Source: Dromiciops gliroides (taxonomy: Eukaryota > Chordata > Mammalia > Microbiotheria > Microbiotheriidae). Taken from it: a stretch of DNA of 64,000 nucleotides. The notes below the pieces were generated by a model, which made no database searches, had not been told where the DNA came from, and saw nothing but the letters and a program-made list of their open reading frames with translations. The stretch is taken from assembly GCF_019393635.1 (NCBI RefSeq), contig NC_057861.1:88208827-88272826 (forward strand). Direction: 5' to 3'. Of this stretch, positions 56,491 to 64,000 are shown piece after piece. Both the position numbers and the translations under genes were made by a program. How positions within the stretch are numbered: the stretch's first letter is position 1; the number at the start of each line of letters is the position of its first letter.

Positions 56491-57265
56491 CCCCACTAGG
56501 AGAGTTAGTTCAGTAGGAGGTGATAAGATATCTATCTATATCCAAAATTTTTCTATAAATAAGAATAGAATGAGTCCTCCACCCACTACTCCATAGGATA
56601 AGGTCATGAGAGAGGAGTAAATGAGGATAGGAGGAAAGAGAGAGAACTTGGGCGTGGGATGAGGTAGAACTGCAGCATGGGCAAGGTGGCATACAAGATA
56701 GACATCCTTAAAATCACTATACTGTTATGTTTACTAAAGTCAGTTTTATGTGCATTTCATTAATATTAGTTTTTCATTTACTAAAGTCAGGTTCATTGTA
56801 CCATCCCTGTAACACCATAAACAAATGAACAAGAATGATTGCTACTTGCATTTTTAATCAGACCAACAGAGATCAGTCCATTAGGGTGAGAATATTTCAT
56901 AATTAAAGGAACTCTGAATGCTAGAAATATCAAACCCTGACAGTACCCTTCCCTACTAACTCATCTCATATCTCTCTTCTTCTCTCTGCCTTCATGTTCT
57001 GAGGGGTATGGCAGGCAAGCCTGCCCTTGGAAATGAGATCTTTGGAGGTGTGAGCAAATTGCACTCAGCTCAGACTCTCCAGAGAAAACCAGAGAAGGCG
57101 TCAGGCCAAGCTGTGGGTGGTAATGGAACAAGACTGGACAGAAAAGGCCAGTGTCAGGAATCTCATTAAGCAGAAGTGCTCTGGCAGATAAAGCAAGACT
57201 AGGCAGGCAGGGGATCTGGACATGGGGCAAAAAGGATTAAGCTTGGACTAAGGAAGTTTTAGTGA
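56491..57265. other. Unassigned, partly conserved-looking sequence
   Basis: No repeat recognised. 56735-56935 is AT-rich with homeobox-like TAAT motifs and no low complexity; 56960-57230 is GC-richer. A non-coding element is possible but unproven. Confidence 0.35.
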
Positions 57266-57269
57266 TTAT

Positions 57270-57480
57270 TCGATTTGGATTTGGACTTGAAGTCAGGAGA
57301 CCTGGAATGAAGTTCTGACCTGGACACTTACGAGCTGTGTGACCTTGACAAGTCACTTTATTTCCCCAAATTCCAGTGTCCTTATCCATAAAATGGGATA
57401 ATAATATTTGTACCATCTAACTCATGGGGCTGTTATAAAGAATGCACTTTGTAAAGCTTAAATTGCTTTACATATTTTAG
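57270..57480 (+). repeat. MIR-family SINE
   Basis: 'gaagtcaggagacctggaat', 'acgagctgtgtgaccttgac', 'ataaaatgggataataatat'. Confidence 0.8.
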
Positions 57481-57569
57481 CTATTTACATATTTAACTAT
57501 TGATATTTATTAGCTATTATATAATTAGGAATTTACATATTTAGCTATTACCGCTATTGCAGCTGTGTT

Positions 57570-57775
57570 AAGAGAGACAGTATGGAATGGTGGGTAGTCC
57601 ACCAAATTTTGAATCCAAAAGTTCTGGGTTCGAATCCTGCCTTAGACACTTGATAGATGTGTAACAAGTCGCTAAACTTCACTGTATCTCAATTTCTTCA
57701 TCTGTAAAATGAGATGTGTTGGATTTGGTGGACTCTAAGGTCTCTTTCAGCTCAAATTTCATGTTTCTATAAGAC
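57570..57775 (+). repeat. MIR-family SINE
   Basis: 'agttctgggttcgaatcctg', 'ttcttcatctgtaaaatgag', 'actctaaggtctctttcagc'. The box B-like ggttcgaatcc is intact. Confidence 0.8.
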
Positions 57776-57799
57776 TGAATGGACAACAAGGCAGAATAT

Positions 57800-58690
57800 C
57801 CATGAATCATCTAGAATTTATTAAATACTTAATACGTGTCAGGCACTGTGCTAAGCAGTGGGGGATACAAAGAAAGGCAGAAATATCTCTTTCTCTCTGT
57901 AACTTTATTTACCACTCTGAATTTGTCTACTCACACACATATGCATGTAACATACTCAAACATACATACTTGCACATGCATATATGCACATGTATACATA
58001 TATACATGTATACACACAAAGTATTGTTTTGAGAGGATGAAAATTAAGAATGGGATCAGGAAAGACCTTGTATAAAAGAGATAACACCTGAGATGCCAAA
58101 AGGTGGAGGTGAAGACTGAGAGATCCCTTTTCCTGCCTAAGAGGACATGGAATGCTCTATGTTGGGAATTGACAGTAGACTAGTTTTCCTGGAATGGAGT
58201 GTGTTCATGATGAGGAAGTGATGAAAAATGTCTGGGAATATAGTCAGAAGATCGGATGTAAAGTGTTATACATTTTAAACTAAGGAATTTTTATTTCCTC
58301 CAACAAGCATTAGAGAGCCACTGAAGATTCTGAAACAAAGAAATGGCATAGTTAATACTCTGCTTTAAGAATGTCAATTTCGCACATGTGTGAAGGATGT
58401 TTTGTAGCGGGGAAAGATGAAAAGTTGGGGGAGGAGGCAATTATAAGGTGATTGTAGTAGTTCAGTTCAAAAGTAAAGAAGATCTGAATTTGGGGGATAG
58501 TCATTTGAGTGGTGAGGAGATAGATGGATGGACAGGATACATGTGGGGGAAGAAAAAATGTACCACTTGGTTGTGTGTATGGTTTAAGTAAGAGGGAAGA
58601 GTTGAAGAAGACTTCTAGGTTGAAAAAACCAGGTGACTGAAAGGATAGTGTTACCCTCATCAGAGACAGCAATGAGAAGAGAAAAGTTAA
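57800..58690 (+). repeat. Ancient long interspersed repeat, longest copy
   Basis: 'gtcaggcactgtgctaagca' start, a CATA microsatellite (57935-58020), then 'taagaggacatggaatgctc', 'aacaagcattagagagccac', 'gaagattctgaaacaaagaa', 'gtgattgtagtagttcagtt' and 'gaggagatagatggatggac'. All modules are in order over nearly 900 bp. Confidence 0.6.
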
Positions 58691-60064
58691 GGGGAAAATA
58701 ATGTTTCATTTTGGACTTATTGAACTCAAAGGCATTCAGGAGGAGGTCTAGTAGCTTTGGGAAAGCACCATGTGGTGGCCAAATTATTTACTGTACCCTC
58801 TTACCAGTGATTTAAGTGATAATATACTTTTCTGTAGTTGCAGAAAGAAGAAAAATGAGGCATTCTGGGCAGTCATTGCTACTACAACAGTGGGAATACC
58901 TTTCAAGTATGGAATCAAGCCACACTAAATGCGATAGATAATTACTGAATTTTCCAGTGTTTTACATATATAGATCTATAAAATCCTGTGAGGCTAGATG
59001 ATATTCTACAGAGTACTTTATGAAGATGTATGTCTTGAGAAGTAGTGAGTTCCCCATTGTTGGGGATATTCAAACATTGGGTGGTTACTAAATTTCCAGG
59101 ATTATTGGTAGAGAGTAATTATGTTTCCACAGTAGCACAAGATTTATTTATTTACTGAATATTTTTGGCTAGAAATGAGTACTAAGTATCAGTAGGAAGG
59201 TAGGGATGGATCACTTATTAGGGCTTTTAATAACTTAGCAAGGGCCCTTGAAATTCAATATGGAGGTGTCTACTATGAGAAAGGTTATGTGGCTTGGATA
59301 TAGTGTTAGTACTGTAGCTAGGCAGACCTGATTTCCAATGGTATCTCGGATACTTACTAGTAGTTTGGATGGTGGCCAAGTGGTACGTCCCTAGTTCTGA
59401 CTCCACTTGTAGCCAGACTCTTGTCTCAAACTTATCTGCCTACATCCTAGTTCCCATCAAATAAGATACTCTGGTTGCATTAAATAGGGTCCTCAGTTGA
59501 TCCAGGGAAGCATGTAATTGCCCAGGATATGGTTTAGGAAAGATGACTAAAGACAAGGATAAAAATTACTTATTAAGTGTCATGTCAGGGGTGTGTGGGG
59601 GTGGGGAAGCAGGAATGCAGGATTGTCTGGTGACTTTTAAGATCCCTTACAACTCTAAAGTATTATGATCTTACTCTTATCCTGGCACTGAGAATCTAGG
59701 CAAGTATCAGAGACCCTGATTCTGGTCTCCCTTTTTTCCTATAGAAGGGCATATCCTTTTCAAGTCTTTATCTTATTTAGGCAGGAGAGATGGTAAAAGG
59801 AAACCGGGCCACCTGCAAACTTCCTGTTAGAAAAGTTATATCCCCTCTAGAACCCAAGAAATATTAGCATCAGCAGCTGGGTTAGACAATAGAACTTGGG
59901 GTTAGGAGGTCTTTCCCTTCCTCCTTCCTACTACCTCCTATGTCCATGTATTTATAATTCAGGTTCTATATTTCATGTCACATTTACAGAAAGGTTAATG
60001 ATCCATAGATAATCATTAAATAGGTCATGTTTCTTTGTTCCTGTCTTCTTTATATATATATATT
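58691..60064. other. Unassigned sequence
   Basis: No gene or repeat family recognised with confidence. A weak SINE-like scrap lies near 59290-59420 and a GT/GGG-rich patch near 59588-59608. Confidence 0.4.
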
Positions 60065-60369
60065 TTTTAATTATTTTTTTAAATTTTACCCTTTTTTATT
60101 TTTTTGAATAGAATTTTATTTTCCAAAATATATGTAAAAACAAATTTTAACATCAATTTAAAAAAAAAATTGTTCCAACTTCTCTTCTTCCTCTATTCCC
60201 ACCCCCACCCACTAGAACTCAAGCATTTCAAAATAAATTATACATGAGTAGTCATGGAAAACATTCCCACATTAGCTAGGTTGTGAGAAAAAACAGTCAA
60301 AAAACTCCCAAAACTTCAGACTGAGGAATTGTCAAAGAGAAAAAAAAATTTTTTTAAAATGTGTTTCCA

Positions 60370-60533
60370 GGGGCAGCTAGGTGGCACAGTGGACAGAGCA
60401 CCGGCCCTGGAACCAGGAGCACCTGAGCCCAAATCCGGCCCCAGACACCCAATAGCCACCAGCCGCATGACCCTGGGCAAACCACCCAACCCCAATTGCC
60501 TCACCGAAAAAGAAAAAAAAAAAGAAAAGAAAA
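60370..60533 (+). mobile_element. Young marsupial SINE with T-to-C-biased sequence
   Basis: aaaatgtgtttcca is duplicated perfectly at 60356-60369 and 60534-60547, so this is a clean insertion into the L1 3' UTR. Against the SINE consensus readable from the other copies I count about 16 T-to-C, 3 G-to-A and 3 other differences, for example gagttcaaat to gagcccaaat and tagctgtgtg to cagccgcatg. Other young copies here show few and mixed changes. Confidence 0.92.
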
Positions 60534-61561
60534 AAAATGTGTTTCCATTTATTTTCAGATACTATCACTTCTTTCTCTGTAGATGGGTTGCCATTTTCAT
60601 AAGTCCTTCAGGTTTATATTGGACCATTGCCTTGCTGAAAATAACCACATGCTTCCCAGCAGATCATTTTACACTATTGCTATTATTTTGTATACAGTGC
60701 ATTTCACTCTGCTTCTGTTCATGTAGGTCTTTCCAGGTTTTTCTAATAGTATCCTGTTCATCATAACCTAAATAAAGTACCTTAAACTTGACAAAGAATT
60801 TTCTTCATATTAGCCCAGCAAAGTCATCATAACTATTTCCCTCCATCCTATTCCCTTCCCATGATATTTACCTTATTTTCTATCTTCTTTTAAACTATTC
60901 CTCCTCAAATGTTATTTTACTTCTGACTGCCCCTCCCCTACTCTGCACTCCCTTTTTTCCCACCCTTCCTTCCTTACCTCTTCCCCTCATACTTTCCACC
61001 ATAAGGTTAAATAGATTTACTCCTCCCCCTACTGGGGTGAATGTTATCCCCGCCATGAGCCAATCTCGATGAGTTTAAGGTCTTTGAGCTAAGTCTATGT
61101 TCCAAATTTTCTTCTTCCCTCTTCCTTCAACCCTCTTCTATGAAATCATATGCAATTCTATATTCATACTGTGCCATTATGCTGAACATCTTCACCTTCT
61201 TGGAAGTATTTTGCTTTTTACTACTCCTCTCTCCCAGAATCTGCCCTTCCCTCCTTCCCCCTCCCCTCCCCCCCCCTTCCCCTCCCTATTCCTCCCCTAT
61301 CTCCCTCCCCCTTCCCTTGGGGCAAATATATTACTATACCCTTTGAGATAGTATGTTAGTCCTTCTTTGAGTCAAGTTCTGATGATAGTAAGGTTCACAT
61401 CACTCCCCCAATTCCATTCCTCCCCTCCTTCCCCTCCCCTCCATAAGCTTTCTATTCTTGTTTCCTTCATGTGACAACTCTCTCCCCAAACCAATCTCTC
61501 CCCTTCCCCCCCTCCCCCACTTCATTTCTCCTACACCTCAACCCTAGTTTTAGGATGTCCA

Positions 61562-61662
61562 TTATGGGTTAGTTAGGTGGCACAGTGGACCAAATGCACC
61601 AGCCCAGGGATCCCAGGAGGCCCTCATGCCCAAATCCATCCCCATACATAAGATACCCCAAA
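61562..61662 (+). repeat. SINE 5'-half fixed in the L1 spacer (copy in C)
   Basis: 'ttagttaggtggcacagtgg' through 'catacataagatacccc'. Antisense relative to the host L1, same place as in B and D, ending at the same 'cataaga' point. Confidence 0.78.
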
Positions 61663-61819
61663 AAGAACAAAACATAACATCCCTTCCTATTCAGTTCAGA
61701 CCTGTGTCCTCTGTATTATCTTTCCATATAGGAATGTTATCAGTTTGATCTTTTTATATCCCTCATCAAGTCTTTTTCCTGTGTATCTTTATATGCTTCT
61801 CCAGGGTCTTGTATTTGAA

Positions 61820-62330
61820 AGTCAAATTTTCTTTCAGTTCAGGTCTTTCATAACAAATGCCTTGGAAAGTCTTCTTTCTCCTTGAAGTTCCTTGTTTGCC
61901 TCTGAAAGATGATGCTTAGTTTTGCTGGGTACGTGATTTTTGGCTGTAGTCCCAGTTCCTTTGCCCTCTGGAATATCATATTCCATGCCCTCCGGTGCCT
62001 TTAATGTAGAGCGCTGCTAGATCTTGCTTTATCCTTATTGGAGCTCCACAGTTATTTAAATTCGTTTTTCTAGTCTGCTTGCAATATTTTCTCCTTGACC
62101 TGGGAGTTCTGGGAATTTGGCTATAATATTCCTGGAGTTTTCCTTTTGGGATCTCTTTCAGGGAGGTGATCGGTGGATTCTTTCAATTTCTATTTTAGCT
62201 TCTGCTTCTAGAATATCAGGGCAATTTTCCCTCACAATCTCTTGGAGGATGGTGTCTAAACTCTTGTTTTGGTCATGGTTTTCAGGTAGTCCAATGATTT
62301 TCAAATTCTCTCTCCTAGATTGTTTCAGAA
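61820..62330 (-). pseudogene. L1 ORF1 relic (element C)
   Basis: A minus-strand frame ending at 62158 contains 'SRRENLKIIGLPENHDQ' (RRM start) and 'CPDILEAEAKIEIERIH'. The C-terminal domain continues at nucleotide level to about 61820. Frame-broken and lacking the coiled coil. Confidence 0.75.
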
Positions 62331-62548
62331 TTGGAATGAATCTTAAGAGATCATCTAGGAGTTTGGGCAGGTCACCCTCGAGGAAGCTCAGGGAGCCAAA
62401 CCTACCCGAGAAGGGGAGAAGTAACCGACGTTCTGATGTGGCTTTAACCTTGGCAGCTGTATGCATGGTGCCTCATTTTATCCTCAGAAGTCCAAGGTGT
62501 TACTCCCCTTAATCCTGTTTTACCAGTGAAGACAAGGAGTCTTAGTAC

Positions 62549-63840
62549 TCAGCAGAAGTTATTCAGTCTCACGTGAATGACCAAGAAGAACGAGAGGAAT
62601 TCTATATACATTAATCATAGGCTGGATGAATGGGTGGACAAGTATCGGCTGGCCTTGACCAAGACAGTGAAGAAAGCTGTTCAGAAGAACTCTGAGAAGT
62701 ACCTAAGTGAGCTGGCAGAGCAGCCTGACTGCAAGATCACCTGCAACCAGAAACGAAAGCATGATGAGATCAACTATGTGAAGAAAACCCATGCAGAAAT
62801 GGACCCCACAACAGCAGCCCTAGAAAAGCAACACGAGGCAATTACCAAAGTGATGTATGTGGACAAGATTCACATTGGAAACTATGAGATTGATGCCTGG
62901 TATTTCTCCCCATTCCTAGAAGATAATGGGAAACAGCCCAAAACTTTGTCTCCGCAAGTACTGACCCTAAAGTACATGAAGGTTGAGAAGAGCTACCATT
63001 TCCATTTGGCACAGTGACAGTGGAGACAGACACCTGCAAGGAAATCTACCCAAGAAACAACATCTCAGTGTATGAGGTGGATGGCAAAGACCATAAGATT
63101 TATTGCTAGAACCTGTGTCCATTGGCTAAGCTCTTCCTGGACCACAAGAACCTGTACTTTGATGTGGAGCCATTTGTCTACTACATCTTGACCAAGGTGG
63201 ACAGACAAGGAGCCTACATTGTAGACTACATCTTTAAGAAGAAGGAGTCTCTGGGTGGGAATAACGTGGCCTGTATCCTGACCCTCCCCTCATATCAGCA
63301 ATGAGGTTATGGCAAATTCCTCATTGGCTTTGAAGTTGGAGAGTACAGTGGGTCCTCCAGAGAAGCCACTGTCAGACCTGGACAAACTGAACTACTGTAG
63401 TTACTGGTCCTGGGTTCTGCTGGAGATCCTGAGGGACATTCAGGGCACACTGTCCATTAAAGACCTCAGCTGGATGACCAGCATTACCCAAAATGTCATC
63501 ATCAGCACTCTACAGTCACTCAACATGGTGAAGTACTGGAAGGGCCAGCATGTCATCTGTGTCACCCCCAAGTTAGTGGAAGAACACCTTAAGAGCACCC
63601 AGTACAAGAAGCCACCAATAACAGTAGAATCAGTTTGTCTCAAGTGGGCACCACCCAAACACAAGCAAGTTAAAGTTGCCCAGAAGAAATGAGAGGCTCC
63701 AACCAGTCCCCTGTACCCCCCACATCCCTGCCAGTGACAGCCTTAGACCTACCTAGGAGGGCTGCCTCTTTTCCCGGTTGTAAATATGGATAGACTTGTC
63801 TGCCTCCTTCAAGCCTAAAATATTTTTTAAGAGACTTTAG
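62549..63840 (+). pseudogene. KAT8: KAT8 (MOF) processed pseudogene
   Basis: KAT8 is the MYST-family acetyltransferase that acetylates histone H4 Lys16 in the MSL and NSL complexes. The relic starts inside the chromo-barrel domain ('[13 protein letters not shown]', 62552) and runs intronless to the natural C-terminus (stop 63690-63692), then about 150 bp of 3' UTR. Visible in order are '[17 protein letters not shown]', the linker '[12 protein letters not shown]', '[19 protein letters not shown]', a ruined C2HC finger, '[15 protein letters not shown]', '[14 protein letters not shown]' holding the catalytic-type Cys, and '[20 protein letters not shown]'. Damage: frameshifts near 62612, 62945, 63045 and 63320; a finger Cys changed to TGA (63015-63017); Gln to TAG near 63108; and TGA at 63302-63304 inside the acetyl-CoA-binding QxxGYG loop. 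The first ~90 codons are missing. No poly(A) remains; a GA tract follows. Confidence 0.93.
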
Positions 63841-63854
63841 CTTGTCACTGTAAA

Positions 63855-63883
63855 AGAGAGGAGGAAGAGGAGAAAGAGAGAAG

Positions 63884-63914
<31 letters not shown>

Positions 63915-63990
63915 GAGGAGAGAGAGAGAAGTGAGAGAGAGAGAGAGAGAAAGAGGAGAGAGAGAGGGGAGGGAGGGAGGGAGCAGAGAT
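63855..63990. repeat. (GA)n-rich microsatellite
   Basis: Purine tract of gagaga, gagg and gggagg units at the point where a retrogene tail would be expected. It runs almost to the window edge. Confidence 0.93.
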
Positions 63991-64000
63991 CATCTAGGTT

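Larger units (their letters stand above)
60065..62330 (-). mobile_element. L1 element C: ORF2-less, 5' truncated in ORF1
   Basis: Minus-strand order: ORF1 from the coiled-coil/RRM border (62330) to about 61820, spacer with antisense SINE piece (61562-61662), C-poor/G-rich spacer, then a direct jump at about 60830-60770 to the L1 3' end, a 3' UTR carrying a young SINE, and an A-rich end near 60065. The spacer-to-3'-end junction ('agaaaattct', then 'gtttaaggtactttatttag') is the same as in element B (43480-43520). No endonuclease or reverse-transcriptase sequence. Confidence 0.85.

Noticed and set aside
60329-60766. 145-codon plus-strand frame.
   Set aside because: It reads through a SINE and the antisense of the L1 3' end.
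61240-61320. C-rich block as a CpG island or G-quadruplex promoter.
   Set aside because: It is the complement of the G-rich L1 spacer and has almost no CpG.
62117-62512. 131-codon plus-strand frame next to the KAT8 relic.
   Set aside because: It is the antisense of L1 ORF1 joined to unrelated sequence.
1-64000. CRISPR array, operon, prophage or other prokaryotic system.
   Set aside because: No regularly spaced repeats with unique spacers and no prokaryotic genes. The repeat content is vertebrate.
1-64000. tRNA, snRNA, 5S or other RNA genes.
   Set aside because: tRNA-like stretches are all inside SINEs; no cloverleaf with intact anticodon arm and no U6, 5S or 7SK start sequence was seen.

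Overview
The window is mammalian, and the repeats point to a marsupial. At least sixteen copies of one young tRNA/MIR-like SINE are present (head ggcagctaggtggcacagtg, core ctgtgtgaccctgggcaagt). There are also MAR1-type SINEs with an RTE/BovB-like tail, L1 elements with a long G-rich ORF1-ORF2 spacer, CR1/L3 LINEs, and many MIR and L2 relics. I cannot name the species. An Australidelphian marsupial fits the SINE sequence, but this is inference. I saw no intact host gene, spliced exon, structured RNA gene or CpG island, so the window reads as an intergenic or deep intronic desert built from repeats.

Layout. 1-6.1 kb: SINEs, MIR, L2 and CR1 scraps. 6.1-10.1 kb: a minus-strand L1 with an internal ORF2 deletion that removes the reverse transcriptase. 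10.1-25 kb: old L2, MIR and L1 pieces, a probable solo LTR (11.9-12.3 kb), a possible second LTR piece (17.1-17.3 kb), several young SINEs and a UBL5 retropseudogene (24.4-24.7 kb). 25.2-27.9 kb: the 5' part of a plus-strand L1 carrying two nested SINEs. 29-41 kb: L1 3' fragments, a CR1/L3 reverse-transcriptase relic split by a SINE, MIRs and unassigned DNA. 41.3-46.2 kb: an L1 lacking most of ORF2 with a second ORF2-less L1 inserted into its ORF1. 49.55-52.39 kb: an apparently full-length ORF2-less L1 bounded by a 21-bp target-site duplication. 60.1-62.3 kb: another ORF2-less L1 on the minus strand. 62.5-63.85 kb: a KAT8 (MOF) retropseudogene, running into a GA-rich tract at the right edge.

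The most interesting content is the set of L1 derivatives that keep a 5' region, ORF1, spacer and 3' end but have lost the ORF2 enzyme domains. This is the layout of the known half-L1 (HAL1) class. Two copies (42.49-44.04 kb and 60.07-62.33 kb) share the same spacer-to-3'-end junction, so that deletion was probably propagated. Three copies carry the same antisense SINE 5' half in the spacer. One young SINE inside the 60-kb copy, flanked by a perfect 14-bp duplication, differs from the local SINE consensus almost only by T-to-C changes. On the transcribed strand of the host L1 these read as A-to-G, which resembles adenosine deamination. Such elements would depend on enzymes from intact L1s elsewhere, as would the SINEs and the two retropseudogenes.

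Limits: repeat boundaries are hand-read and good to about 10-30 bp, except where a target-site duplication fixes them. Family names come from recognition, not from a database search.
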